Source of the DNA: RPQJ01 sp963793005
GTDB lineage: Bacteria > Pseudomonadota > Gammaproteobacteria > Steroidobacterales > Steroidobacteraceae
Direction of reading: 5' to 3'
Assembly (NCBI GenBank): GCA_963793005.1
Contig: CAWBYP010000002.1
Span: forward strand, 1,860,001-1,924,000
Length of the DNA stretch: 64,000 nt
Of this stretch, positions 16,943 through 25,784 are shown one piece after another; position 1 is the first letter of the stretch; each line of letters starts with the position of its first letter. The notes beneath the pieces were generated by a model. It had not been told where the DNA came from. It did not search any database and was given only the letters and a program-made list of their open reading frames with translations. A program made the position numbers and the translations under genes.

Positions 16943-17458
16943 TCACTCGCCGCGGTGACTGCGAACCACGACCGTACCCGCGAGCTTGTCGTGCCAGCCC
17001 TGCTTGCGGCGGTCCCAGCCCACGCTGAAAAAACCGAGCCCAAGGCCGAACAGCGAAACGTAGTAGCCGAGGTATCGGCCGACCGCCTGGCGTCGAGTGA
17101 GCGGTCCGCCCGTTTCGGCGTCGACGATCCTGGCCCGAATCAGCATCTTGCCGGGCGTGGCCTGTCGCGCGATCCAGAACGCAATGATGGCGACCGCGGG
17201 CAACACATACGACACGATCACGTCCGCAGCACCACGACTGGGCGCCGACCCGATCACCTCCAGCGACCCACCGAGCACAGCCGTGAGCGGAGCGAAGTAC
17301 TCCGCCCAGTACTCGTTGCCGTAGATCATCGTGAGCAGGGGCCAGATGAGCAGGCACACCAGCACTGTGTCCACAAGAGACGCCAGGACGCGCGCCCAGA
17401 ATCCGACGTACTCGTATCGGGTCTCGTCCAGCGCCATCCAGTGCTCCGAACCCTGCAT
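16943..17458 (-). CDS. RDD family membrane protein
   Basis: A 171-residue protein with the RDD pattern: Arg and two Asp in the helices WARVLASLVDTVLVCLLIWP and in IARQATPGKMLIRARIVDAE. The PGKxxxxxRIVDAETG loop is typical of the family. Three transmembrane segments are visible. Its function is unknown; some RDD proteins act as cation antiporters. The stop is followed almost directly by the start of the decayed DUF2306-like gene. Start at 17458 or at the internal ATG 17437. Confidence 0.85.
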   Translation of the reverse strand: MQGSEHWMALDETRYEYVGFWARVLASLVDTVLVCLLIWPLLTMIYGNEYWAEYFAPLTAVLGGSLEVIGSAPSRGAADVIVSYVLPAVAIIAFWIARQATPGKMLIRARIVDAETGGPLTRRQAVGRYLGYYVSLFGLGLGFFSVGWDRRKQGWHDKLAGTVVVRSHRGE

Positions 17459-17480
17459 CGAATGGCAGGCGAGCCCGAGG

Positions 17481-19241
17481 CTAGACGTATGCCTTGTACT
17501 TGTCGAGGTGGCGAACCGGCGTCGACAGCGCGTCGCGGCGGAACGGGTCGCCGAGCTCGCGCGTGACCATCATCTCGATTACGGTCGTGCGGCCCTCGGC
17601 CTGTGCCTTCACTGCTGACTGCAGCGCCGGCCCCACGTCGGCGAGTCGGTCCACGGTCACGCCCTCGCAACCGAAGGCCCTGGCGATCGAAGCCCAGCTC
17701 GGGCTTACCAGGTCCACCGCCTGGAAGCGGCGCGAGTAGAAGTCGACGTGGTTCTTCTTCTCCGCTCCCCACTGCCCGTTGTTGAACACGACGACAGTAA
17801 CGCCGATTTTCTCCCGTGCGCAGGTCAGCAGCTCGTTCAGGCTGATGCCGAATGCGCCGTCGCCGACGTAGGCGATAGCAGGGCGCTCCGGGCGCGCCAG
17901 TTTCGCGCCGCAGGCCACCGGGAACGCGTAGCCGCAGTTGCCGAAACTCATCGCTGCGAACATTGAGCGTGGTTGCTCGAAGCGCAGGTAGGAATTCGAC
18001 ACCGAGCAGATATTGCCGATGTCGGTCGAAACCATTGCGTCCCGCGGCATCGCCTTCTCCAGTTCGCGCAGCATCTGCCGCGGATGCATCAGCATCGAGT
18101 CCTTTGCGACCTCGATCGAGTAGGCATCGCGCTCGTGCGTCCATGCTGAGAGTTCCGTCTCCCACGCTGCCTTCTCGGCCTCGATGCGCGTCTTGCGCGT
18201 GGCCAGGTTCGCGTTGCAGGCAAGAGAACGTCCGCCAAGGCGCTCGATCAACGCGGCGGCCGCGGATTTCGCGTCACCGTTGATGCCGACGCTGATGCTC
18301 TTCACCAGGCCCAGCATCTTCGCATCGACGTCGACCTGGATGATCTGCGCGTTCGCGGGCCAGTACTCCATGCCGTATTGCGGCAGCGTTCCAAACGGCC
18401 CGAGCCGCGTACCGAGCGCAAGCACGACGTCAGCCTGGGAGATCAGCTTCATCGCCGCCTTCGAGCCCTGGTAGCCGAGCGGGCCGCACCACAGCGGGTG
18501 TGACGACGGAAAGCTGTCGTTGTGCAGGTAACTGTTGCAGACGGGCGCGTGCAGCCGCTCCGCGAGCTGGATGGTTTCCGCGATGCCCCCGGAGAGTATT
18601 ACGCCGCCGCCCGAGAGGATCACCGGGAACTGCGCGGTCGCGAGCAGTTCGGCTGCCCGGTCCAGCGCCACGCCGTCGCCGGGTCCGCGGCCGATCCGCA
18701 TCGGGGGCTGGATCACGGCGTCGATGTCGCCGTAGAAATAGTCGCGCGGAATGTTCAGCTGGCATGGCCCCATCTCGAGCATCGCGCGGTCGAAGCAGCG
18801 ACCGGCGATCTCCGCCATTCGCTTCGGGTTACCGACGTGCCCCTGGTACTTCGTGATCTTCGAGAAGATCGGCAGCTGTTCCGTCTCCTGGAATCCACCG
18901 AGCCCCATCGTTGTCGAGCCAGTCTCCGGCGTGATGAACACGACCGGCGAATGGGCCCAGTAGGCTGCCGCGACCGCAGTGACGAAATTGGTGATGCCCG
19001 GGCCGTTCTGCGCGATACACACACCGTGGCGACCGGACGCGCGTGCGTAGCCGTCGGCCATGTGTGCAGCGCCCTGCTCGTGCGCCACCGGGATGAAGCG
19101 GATGCCCGCCGCAGGGAAAATGTCGAGCGCATCCATGTAGGCCGAGCCCACGATCCCGAACACGTCCGTGACTCCGTTTGCCGAGAGGGTCTCGACCAGG
19201 GCCTCGGAGGGAGTCATGCGCTGCGGGGAAGACGTGGTCAT
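17481..19241 (-). CDS. xsc: Sulfoacetaldehyde acetyltransferase
   Basis: A thiamine-diphosphate enzyme that converts sulfoacetaldehyde and phosphate to acetyl phosphate and sulfite, the desulfonation step of taurine and related sulfonate catabolism. It has 586 residues, the normal length. The N-terminal PYR domain reads VTDVFGIVGSAYMDALDIFP, with catalytic Glu in VAHEQGAAHMADGYAR. The PP domain shows GDGAFGISLNELLTC followed by NNGQWGAEK, the TPP/Mg site. The distinctive Xsc blocks TPETGSTTMGLGGFQETEQ and CQLNIPRDYFYGD favour Xsc over acetolactate synthase. No pta or sulfonate transporter is adjacent. A second sulfur-linked locus lies 8 kb away. Confidence 0.9.
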   Translation of the reverse strand: MTTSSPQRMTPSEALVETLSANGVTDVFGIVGSAYMDALDIFPAAGIRFIPVAHEQGAAHMADGYARASGRHGVCIAQNGPGITNFVTAVAAAYWAHSPVVFITPETGSTTMGLGGFQETEQLPIFSKITKYQGHVGNPKRMAEIAGRCFDRAMLEMGPCQLNIPRDYFYGDIDAVIQPPMRIGRGPGDGVALDRAAELLATAQFPVILSGGGVILSGGIAETIQLAERLHAPVCNSYLHNDSFPSSHPLWCGPLGYQGSKAAMKLISQADVVLALGTRLGPFGTLPQYGMEYWPANAQIIQVDVDAKMLGLVKSISVGINGDAKSAAAALIERLGGRSLACNANLATRKTRIEAEKAAWETELSAWTHERDAYSIEVAKDSMLMHPRQMLRELEKAMPRDAMVSTDIGNICSVSNSYLRFEQPRSMFAAMSFGNCGYAFPVACGAKLARPERPAIAYVGDGAFGISLNELLTCAREKIGVTVVVFNNGQWGAEKKNHVDFYSRRFQAVDLVSPSWASIARAFGCEGVTVDRLADVGPALQSAVKAQAEGRTTVIEMMVTRELGDPFRRDALSTPVRHLDKYKAYV

Positions 19242-19424
19242 GTGTGTCTCCGGGATTGATGCAGGCCCAAGTCGTCTGTCGGGTCGTGCTGCGTGCCGGG
19301 CACGTTAGCCTCATCGCAAGCGTGCCGAATCAGGACCTGCCGAAGCGAACGTGGCCGGCGCGACCTGCGTGATGCAGGCCGGGCCGGCCACGGTTTGAAG
19401 CCTGCTCCTGGCCGACGCGCGGTG
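19242..19424. other. Short non-coding gap
   Basis: This 183-bp stretch between the DUF2950 and xsc genes contains no convincing gene. GGCCGGC-rich inverted sequence near 19351-19390 (GGCCGGCGCG / GGGCCGGCC) could form a hairpin downstream of xsc's upstream neighbour, but no T-run follows. Confidence 0.3.
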
Positions 19425-20378
19425 TCAGCCTGCGGGCGTCGTCTCCGCGTCGGTCACCACGGTCCACGATGCATCCGGGTCGAAGGTCTCGATCGCTTCG
19501 ACGGCGCTGGCGGTGTCTTCGCCCAGGTCCTGCTGGTAGACGACGCCGTCCTGGCTGACGATGAAGGTCTGCACACCGCTCGCGCCGTAATCGGCCGGCC
19601 ACGCGACCAACGCGAAACCCTGCGTCATCAGGCCGTCCGAGAAGTAGTCCCTGGCTCCGCCCTGTGCGTTCGGGCCCTGCGCGTAGAGCAGGCGGTAGTA
19701 GTAGCCGTGATACGGGACCCGCTCGGCGCCGAAGCTGTAGCCCTGGCTGGTGGCCGACGCCAGGAACGGGCCCGCCGGGCTCGGCGCCTCGCCTTCTTCC
19801 GTTGGCCAGTACAAGCCGTTGTGCAATCCTTCGTCGCTCATCAGCTTGAGCGCGTAGATGCCGGCGGGATCACCGTCTCGTCCCTCCGACGCATACTCCT
19901 TCTGTGCATCGACGACGCCGCGACAGACGGCGATGGCGCCCAGTTCGTTCGCGCCGACTCGGCGGTAGACGAGCTCGTCGGCACCGGCCTGGCCGTCGAG
20001 CCGCCACTTTCCCTTGTGTTCGACGATCGGGATCGGGAACGGCCAGTCGTCATCACCGACGACCAGCACCATCGAGCCGTCGGCTTCCTCGCTGAGCGAA
20101 TGCTTCGCGTTGTAAAGGTCGAGGAAATTCTGGCGGCCCGCCTTGTCCTGCACCGGGTCGCCGGACGACAGCAGCTCGTCGACCTCCGGGCCGAGAAGCT
20201 TGGCAAGCTCGGCAGTGTCGTCCTTCTGCAGTGCGGTGACGAATGCGTCGACCGCGTCCTGGGGTGTCTTGAACGAGGAGTGCTTTTCCACTTTCGCGCA
20301 GGCGATGGTGAGCACCATTGCGCAGGACAGAACGATCGCCAGGCTGGCGCGAGTGAGTCGCGTATTCGTGTTCTTCAT
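19425..20378 (-). CDS. DUF2950 lipoprotein
   Basis: A 317-residue exported protein. The N-terminus has a lipobox-like end (MVLTIAC-AKVE), so Cys 27 is a likely lipidation site. The body matches DUF2950: FKTPQDAVDAFVTALQKDDT, GKWRLDGQAGADELVYRRVG, NGLYWPTEEGEAPSPAGPF, and GYYYRLLYAQGPNAQGGARDY. Function is unknown; the family is found next to DUF3300 genes, as here (9 bp downstream of the DUF3300 stop). The pair is probably one operon acting in the periplasm. Confidence 0.9.
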   Translation of the reverse strand: MKNTNTRLTRASLAIVLSCAMVLTIACAKVEKHSSFKTPQDAVDAFVTALQKDDTAELAKLLGPEVDELLSSGDPVQDKAGRQNFLDLYNAKHSLSEEADGSMVLVVGDDDWPFPIPIVEHKGKWRLDGQAGADELVYRRVGANELGAIAVCRGVVDAQKEYASEGRDGDPAGIYALKLMSDEGLHNGLYWPTEEGEAPSPAGPFLASATSQGYSFGAERVPYHGYYYRLLYAQGPNAQGGARDYFSDGLMTQGFALVAWPADYGASGVQTFIVSQDGVVYQQDLGEDTASAVEAIETFDPDASWTVVTDAETTPAG

Positions 20379-20387
20379 GTGTGTCTC

Positions 20388-22103
20388 CTAGCGCTTCTTC
20401 TTGCCGCCGCCGCTGTTTCCGCCTTTGCCGCCACCGCCCTTGCTGTGCGCGCCCTGCGGCATGCTCTGCTTGCCGCGCTGGCTGGCCTGGCGGTCAGCGG
20501 AACCACGATTGGCTCCGGACGTCGCGGTGCTGTGGCTGCCCTGTTGCCGCGCGGGCTGCTGCGAAGGCGTCGGGCGGCTGGGCTGCTGCTGCGGCCGCGA
20601 GACCTGCTGCTTCGATGCCGGCTGCTTCGATGGTTGCGGCCGCGAGACCTGCTGCTTCGACGCCTGCGGCTGGTAACCGCGATCGTTCTTGGCAGACTTG
20701 TTGCCCTGGTACGTCGACTGACCCGCCGAGCCGCGATTCACGCTCGGCGTTCCGCCAGTTGACGGACGGGTCACATCGCGATTGCTGGCCGAGGAGCCAC
20801 CCTTGTATGAGCCCTGCACCTTGGGCGCCGGTCGCTGCGCCTGCCCGGACGGCCCTGCGTTTGTCTTGGCCGACCGGTTCGAGGCCGCAGGCGTCTTCGC
20901 GCCACCATAGGAGTTCTTGCCCTTATAGTCGGAGGCGGTTGCCTTCGAAGACGGTCGCTGCACGTCGGCCGGCATCGACCTCGGCTGGCGCTTGTTCAGG
21001 TCGTTGAGCTCGGGGCGGTTCGGGCGCGCCTGGGTGATCGGGCTCCTGGCCTTGCCATTCTGCCCGTAGTTATTTCCCTTGCCTTTGCCGTCGTAGCGAT
21101 TGAAGTAATCGTTGCCACCGGTGTTGATGACGACATTGCCGTTGTTCACGTAGTTACCGCCGTAGCGGCCGCCATAGTTAGACGGCGGCCGGTAGCCGTG
21201 GGACGGGTAGTAGCCGTTGCCGTAGGCCGGTCGGTAGGGATAGGGCGGGTAGTACGGCATGCTGCCGTAGCCGTATTTCGGGTACTTGTAGTAGTCATCG
21301 TCGTCGTCGAAGAGCTCGTTGACGAGCATGCCGGCTCCGAATGCGAGCAGCCCCGTCATGACAAGTGTTCCCGTGCTATGGCCCGTTGACTCGGTGGTTG
21401 TCGTCGTGGTCGTGGTTGCGGGCGCAACGGCCGTGGCCGGCGGCGGCGCATAGACGGCGACCGGGTCGTAGGACGGTACGTAGACCTCGCCGTTCGCCGC
21501 GGGCTTCAGCACGATGACTTCCTTGCCGTCCTGTGTTTCGTTGTCGACCGTCATCTGCGGCGACGTCTGCAGGTTGCCGACCGACTCGGCCTGCTTGCGC
21601 AGCCGCTGCACTGCGTCGAGCACGCCCGCCTGGTCGGCCGTGAACGCCTCGCCAAGCTGGGTGGTCCAATCCAACTCGCGGCACATCATGTCCAAGGTGT
21701 CCGGGAAATTGACCAGCGCCCGCACCGGCGGCGTGAAGCCGATCCTGGTCGTCGCGTCGTCTAGCGCCTTGCCCGAGAGGTTCTGGTTTTCGAGCAACCA
21801 GTTTCCCGCGTCGAGCACTTCCTGGGGGTTCGTGGAGGCAATGAGCACCTGCGACAGGATCGGATCCGGGTACAACGCGATTGGCGCGAGCAGTTCCTCG
21901 AGCGCCTCCGGCGACCAGCTGGTGACTCCCGAGGCCGGGATCGCCGCTGTCTGGTCCGTGCCGTCCGGCGCGGCGGTTTGCTGTGCCGCCGTGTTCGATG
22001 CGCCTGCCGGCGGCTCCTTCGAGCCGCAGGCTACGACAAGAAAGGCGATACAGACGAGGATTGCCGGCGAGTGCCACCGGCTGCGAGTAGAAAGAAAATC
22101 CAT
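20388..22103 (-). CDS. DUF3300 lipoprotein with long low-complexity tail
   Basis: A 571-residue lipoprotein; the lipobox is IAFLVVAC-GSKE. Residues about 60-225 are the DUF3300 domain (LLAPIALYPDPILSQVLIAS; PEEVLDAGNW-type block; VPSYDPVAVYAPP). Then comes a short hydrophobic segment (MTGLLAFGAGMLVNELF), an Asp/Tyr-rich patch (DDDDDYYKYPKYGYG), and about 280 residues rich in Ser, Gln, Pro, Lys and Gly with repeats such as SKQQVSRPQPSKQP. It ends GGKGGNSGGGKKKR. Function is unknown. It is divergent from glnA with 326 bp between them. Confidence 0.88.
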   Translation of the reverse strand: MDFLSTRSRWHSPAILVCIAFLVVACGSKEPPAGASNTAAQQTAAPDGTDQTAAIPASGVTSWSPEALEELLAPIALYPDPILSQVLIASTNPQEVLDAGNWLLENQNLSGKALDDATTRIGFTPPVRALVNFPDTLDMMCRELDWTTQLGEAFTADQAGVLDAVQRLRKQAESVGNLQTSPQMTVDNETQDGKEVIVLKPAANGEVYVPSYDPVAVYAPPPATAVAPATTTTTTTTESTGHSTGTLVMTGLLAFGAGMLVNELFDDDDDYYKYPKYGYGSMPYYPPYPYRPAYGNGYYPSHGYRPPSNYGGRYGGNYVNNGNVVINTGGNDYFNRYDGKGKGNNYGQNGKARSPITQARPNRPELNDLNKRQPRSMPADVQRPSSKATASDYKGKNSYGGAKTPAASNRSAKTNAGPSGQAQRPAPKVQGSYKGGSSASNRDVTRPSTGGTPSVNRGSAGQSTYQGNKSAKNDRGYQPQASKQQVSRPQPSKQPASKQQVSRPQQQPSRPTPSQQPARQQGSHSTATSGANRGSADRQASQRGKQSMPQGAHSKGGGGKGGNSGGGKKKR

Positions 22104-22325
22104 GTTTGAGGGCTCCGGGCGCGCGGATGACGGGAACGACGGTTCAACCCCTAAGTGTCAGGAATCTCCAGCACTTATGGCAAGCTGCATTACGGCAGCG
22201 AGCCGGGACAAAAGCGCACTGAAATAGCGCGCGAATACTTCACCGCGCACCATTATAGGGCGATTTCTGTGTGGAGGCGACGCTCGTCCGACTCGAACTG
22301 CCGACTATGCGCCAGACCGGTGCGC

Positions 22326-22341
22326 TGGCATACTATCTGCA
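22326..22341 (+). promoter_or_regulatory. Sigma-54 (-24/-12) promoter of glnA
   Basis: TGGCATACTATCTGCA matches the sigma-54 consensus TGGCAYRNNNNTTGCW at 15 of 16 defined positions, with the required GG and GC ten bases apart. It lies 89 bp before the glnA ATG. Upstream, GCGCACTGAAATAGCGCGC (22214-22232) and a GCGCACC half-site (22245) resemble NtrC-binding half-sites. ntrB and ntrC are 2 kb downstream, consistent with NtrC control. Confidence 0.8.
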
Positions 22342-22429
22342 TCCGTTAACCATCCCAAACACCCGTCCCGGTGTCGTCGCGGCGAGCGATCCCGGGCACC
22401 CGTTTTCGCTGCATCCGTGAGGAGAGCCC

Positions 22430-23842
22430 ATGACCACTGCTGCCGACGTTCTCAAGATGATCAAGGAAAAGGAGGTCAAGTTCATCGACCTTCGCTTCAC
22501 CGACACCAAGGGCAAGGAACAGCACGTCACTGTTCCAGACCGCATCGTCGACGAGGCCTTCTTTGAAGATGGCAAGGGCTTCGACGGTTCGTCGATCGCC
22601 GGTTGGAAGGGGATCCAGGAGTCCGACATGATCCTGATGCCGGATCCGTCGACTGCGGTGCTCGACCCGTTCTTCGAGGAGACGACCCTCAACCTGCGCT
22701 GCGACATCGTCGAGCCTTCGACGATGCAGGGCTATGAGCGCTGCCCGCGCTCTGTTGGGAGGCGCGCGGAGGCGTACCTCAAGTCCACCGGTATCGCGGA
22801 CGCCTCGATCTGGGGTCCGGAAAACGAGTTCTTCATCTTCGACAACGTGCGTCACGGCAGTTCGATGAACGGCTGCTACTACGAAGTCGATTCCGCGCAG
22901 GGCGCGTGGAACTCCGGCGCGACGCTGGAAGGCGGCAACCTGGGCCACCGGCCGGGCGTCAAGGGTGGTTACTTCCCGGTGCCGCCGGTCGACGCCTACC
23001 AGGACCTGCGCACCGCGATGTGCATGGCGATGGAAGAACTCGGCCTCAAGGTCGAGGTACACCACTCGGAGGTCGCCACCGCCGGCCAGGCCGAGATCAA
23101 CGTTTCGGCGAACACGCTGGTGAGGAAGGCCGACGAGGTGCAGATCCTCAAGTACGCCATTCACAACGTGGCTGCCACCTACGGCAAGACCGCGACGTTC
23201 ATGCCGAAGCCGCTGGTCGGCGACAACGGCAACGGCATGCACGTGAACCAGTCCTTGTCGAAGGACGGCAAGAACATCTTTGGCGGAGACAAGTACGGCG
23301 GCCTCTCCGAGACCGCGATCTACTACATCGGCGGCATCATCAAGCATGCCAGGGCGCTGAACGCGATCGCCAACGCGAGCACCAACAGCTACAAGCGCCT
23401 GGTGCCGGGATTCGAGGCGCCGGTGATGCTGGCCTACTCCGCGCGTAACCGCTCGGCGTCGATCCGCATCCCGCACGTCATGAATCCGAAGGGTCGCCGC
23501 ATCGAGGTTCGCTTCGCGGACTCCACCGCGAACCCGTACCTGTGCTTTGCGGCCATGCTGATGGCGGGCCTCGACGGCGTGAAGAACAAGATTCACCCGG
23601 GTGACCCGTCCGACAAGGACCTCTACGACCTCGAACCCGAGGAAGCAAAGCAGATCCCGACGGTGTGCCACTCGCTGGACATGGCGCTCGAGGCCCTGGA
23701 CAAGGATCGCGGCTTCCTCAAGGAAGGCGGCGTGTTCACCGACGACGTGATCGACGCCTACATCTCCCTCAAGATGCAGGAAGTCACGCGGTTGCGGATG
23801 TCGACGCACCCTGTGGAGCTGGAGCTCTACTACAGCGTCTGA
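22430..23842 (+). CDS. glnA: Glutamine synthetase type I
   Basis: Makes glutamine from glutamate, ammonia and ATP; the main ammonia-assimilating enzyme. It has 470 residues with the GlnA landmarks: GKGFDGSSIAGW, GPENEFFIFD with metal-binding glutamates, VEVHHSEVATAGQAEI, NGNGMHVNQSL, LVPGFEAPVMLAYSARNRSA, and KDLYDLEPEE, where the Tyr is the adenylylation site of the beta subtype. It starts at ATG 22430 after GAGGAG. A sigma-54 promoter precedes it, and ntrB/ntrC follow after one gene, so nitrogen limitation should induce it. Confidence 0.98.
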   Translation: MTTAADVLKMIKEKEVKFIDLRFTDTKGKEQHVTVPDRIVDEAFFEDGKGFDGSSIAGWKGIQESDMILMPDPSTAVLDPFFEETTLNLRCDIVEPSTMQGYERCPRSVGRRAEAYLKSTGIADASIWGPENEFFIFDNVRHGSSMNGCYYEVDSAQGAWNSGATLEGGNLGHRPGVKGGYFPVPPVDAYQDLRTAMCMAMEELGLKVEVHHSEVATAGQAEINVSANTLVRKADEVQILKYAIHNVAATYGKTATFMPKPLVGDNGNGMHVNQSLSKDGKNIFGGDKYGGLSETAIYYIGGIIKHARALNAIANASTNSYKRLVPGFEAPVMLAYSARNRSASIRIPHVMNPKGRRIEVRFADSTANPYLCFAAMLMAGLDGVKNKIHPGDPSDKDLYDLEPEEAKQIPTVCHSLDMALEALDKDRGFLKEGGVFTDDVIDAYISLKMQEVTRLRMSTHPVELELYYSV

Positions 23843-23861
23843 CCGGTCCGAAGGCCCTGGT

Positions 23862-23885
23862 GCCGGGCGGTTGCTACCGCCCGGC
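23862..23885 (+). terminator. Strong hairpin downstream of glnA
   Basis: GCCGGGCGGT-TGCT-ACCGCCCGGC is a perfect 10-bp stem with a 4-base loop, 20 bp past the glnA stop. No clear T-run follows (GCTCCTCCAG), so it may act as an mRNA-stabilising hairpin or a weak terminator separating glnA from the downstream genes. Confidence 0.55.
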
Positions 23886-23971
23886 GCTCCTCCAGACCGT
23901 CCCATGACGCGCGTCGCGGATTGGGACCGCACCTTTGCCAGTTGCAGGCCCGGGAGCTATGCTCGATCGCC

Positions 23972-24601
23972 ATGAAAACCCGATTTCCGCTGTTGGCGTG
24001 TTGCCTGCTGGCCTTCGCCGTACAGGCCCAGGAAACCAAGGTGCAGATGTGGAAATGGACGGACGCGAACGGCGTCGTCCACTACTCCGACATCCCTGCG
24101 CCGGGCGCGGTCCAGATGGGCGTGAGTGTTTCTCAGGGCCAGCCGGACGCGGCGCCTGCTGTCCAAGGTCAAGGCGCGTCGCGCTCGCCGCCAGCGCCCA
24201 CCGAGCAGGCAGTGTCCTATACGTCGCTCACTATCGTTCAGCCACAGAACGAGGCCTCGTACTTCGAGGCCAACTCGGTGGTCGACGTGCAGATAGATTC
24301 CGATCCGTCGCTGGCGGACGGGGATTCAATGTTCCTGTATCTCGACGGGAAGCGGATCGGCAACACCAGCGATTCCACGAACTATTCGCTGCAGAACCTG
24401 GATCGTGGGACGCACACACTTACAGCGGCCATTTTCGACTCGCAGGGCAACCAGAAGATCCGCAGCCAGGCGGTCACCTTCTACTTGAAGCAGCCGACGA
24501 TCAATTCGCCGGCAGCCGTGGGCCCGAGCGTGCCGCCCAACAGGCCGGATCCGGGCCGGCCGAGGCCGCCGCCGAGACCGACGCCCAACGCGGGCGGCTA
24601 G
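23972..24601 (+). CDS. DUF4124 periplasmic protein
   Basis: A 209-residue exported protein starting at ATG 23972, signal peptide cleaved near VQA-QETK. The DUF4124 core VQMWKWTDANGVVHYSDIPA is present at residues 24-45. A domain of beta-strand character follows (SLTIVQPQNEASYFEANSVV ... LFLYLDG-like), and the tail is Pro/Arg-rich (RPDPGRPRPPPRPTPNAGG). Genes of this type often sit between glnA and ntrB in gammaproteobacteria. The role is unknown. Confidence 0.88.
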   Translation: MKTRFPLLACCLLAFAVQAQETKVQMWKWTDANGVVHYSDIPAPGAVQMGVSVSQGQPDAAPAVQGQGASRSPPAPTEQAVSYTSLTIVQPQNEASYFEANSVVDVQIDSDPSLADGDSMFLYLDGKRIGNTSDSTNYSLQNLDRGTHTLTAAIFDSQGNQKIRSQAVTFYLKQPTINSPAAVGPSVPPNRPDPGRPRPPPRPTPNAGG

Positions 24602-24638
24602 TCTTACCGCGCAGCTGCGCCGCGCGAGCGCGGTCGAC

Positions 24639-25784
24639 TTGCTCGTGTCGTGCCATGCGCTGCCCCAGGGTGGCGTAGTGGTGGCAAATCTCCGGAATTC
24701 GATTCAGCCGACCCCGCCCGAGCTCTGCGGAGTGCTCGACGCTATCGCCACGAGCGTCATCTGGCTCGATGAAGACGGCGCAGTGCTGCACCTGAACGAG
24801 CCAGCGGAGGACCTGTTCGGAGTCAGCCGCGGCAATGCCATGGGTCGCAGCATCCGCGACCTGCTCAAGGCCAATGTCGAACTCGACGGCGTGATTGCGC
24901 GCGCTCGCGCAGTGGGCGCTCAGTATTCGCAACGCGAGCTGCCGTTCGAAGCCGTGCCCGGCGCGGCCCACCGCGATCTCGACGTGACGGTGACGCCGTT
25001 CGACTCGCCGGGCCAGGTCGGCGGCGTCATCGTGGAACTCGCCGACGTCACGCAGCACCAGCGGATACTCCGCGAGAACGCGCTGCTCACGCAGCTCGGC
25101 GGCAGTCGAGCGATGGTCCGGCAGCTCGCCCACGAGATCAAGAATCCGCTCGGCGGCCTGCGCGGTGCCGCGCAACTGCTCGAGCGGCAGCTGAAGGACC
25201 CAGCACTGCACGAGTACACGACGGTCATCATCAGCGAGGCCGACCGGCTGGCCGCGCTGGTCGATGCGCTGCTCGGACCGGGCCAGCCGCCGCGCAAGGA
25301 GCCGGTCAACATCCACGAACTCGTGCAGCACGTCGGCCACCTGCTTGCCGCAGAGGCGCCCACAGGCGTGGCGATCGAGCGCGACTACGATCCAAGCCTC
25401 CCGCGGCTCAGGCTCGACCGCAACCACGTGATACAGGCACTGCTGAACCTCGGGCGCAATGCGATCCAGGCCGTGGGCTCGCACGGTCGGATAGTGCTGC
25501 GCACGCGGGCACTGACCAATGCGAGCATCGGCAGCCGTCGCTATCGCGTGGTCGCAAGCATCCAGGTCGAAGACGACGGTCCCGGCGTGCCTACGGGACT
25601 GAAGGACACCGTGTTCTATCCGTTGGTCACCGGACGCCAGGGGGGCACCGGACTTGGCCTCGCCGTGGCACAGGACCTGGTCGGGCGGCACGACGGCCTG
25701 ATCGAATTCGACAGCCGCCCGGGCCGCACTATTTTCACCATCCTGCTTCCTCTCGACAGCCATGAATCCAGCGAAAACACTTGA
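24639..25784 (+). CDS. glnL: Nitrogen regulation sensor histidine kinase NtrB
   Basis: Sensor kinase/phosphatase partner of NtrC. A PAS domain spans about residues 30-140 (SVIWLDEDGAVLHLNEPAED). The H-box is VRQLAHEIKNPLGGLRGAAQ with the phospho-accepting His. The N-box (LLNLGRNAIQAV), G1 (VEDDGPGVP) and G2 (GGTGLGLAVAQ) follow. There is no transmembrane segment, as expected for cytosolic NtrB. At 381 residues it is slightly longer than E. coli NtrB, and the first residues from 24639 may not be translated. Overlaps ntrC by 23 bp. Confidence 0.95.
   Translation: MLVSCHALPQGGVVVANLRNSIQPTPPELCGVLDAIATSVIWLDEDGAVLHLNEPAEDLFGVSRGNAMGRSIRDLLKANVELDGVIARARAVGAQYSQRELPFEAVPGAAHRDLDVTVTPFDSPGQVGGVIVELADVTQHQRILRENALLTQLGGSRAMVRQLAHEIKNPLGGLRGAAQLLERQLKDPALHEYTTVIISEADRLAALVDALLGPGQPPRKEPVNIHELVQHVGHLLAAEAPTGVAIERDYDPSLPRLRLDRNHVIQALLNLGRNAIQAVGSHGRIVLRTRALTNASIGSRRYRVVASIQVEDDGPGVPTGLKDTVFYPLVTGRQGGTGLGLAVAQDLVGRHDGLIEFDSRPGRTIFTILLPLDSHESSENT

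Noticed and set aside
20580..20660. Repeats inside the DUF3300 gene
   Set aside because: They are codon-level repeats of SRPQPSKQP-type in the low-complexity tail, not a CRISPR or mobile element.
22346..23932. A long open frame of over 500 codons antisense to glnA
   Set aside because: It is exactly opposite a textbook glnA, is very rich in Arg, His and Val, and has no recognisable domain; typical of antisense shadows in GC-rich genes.
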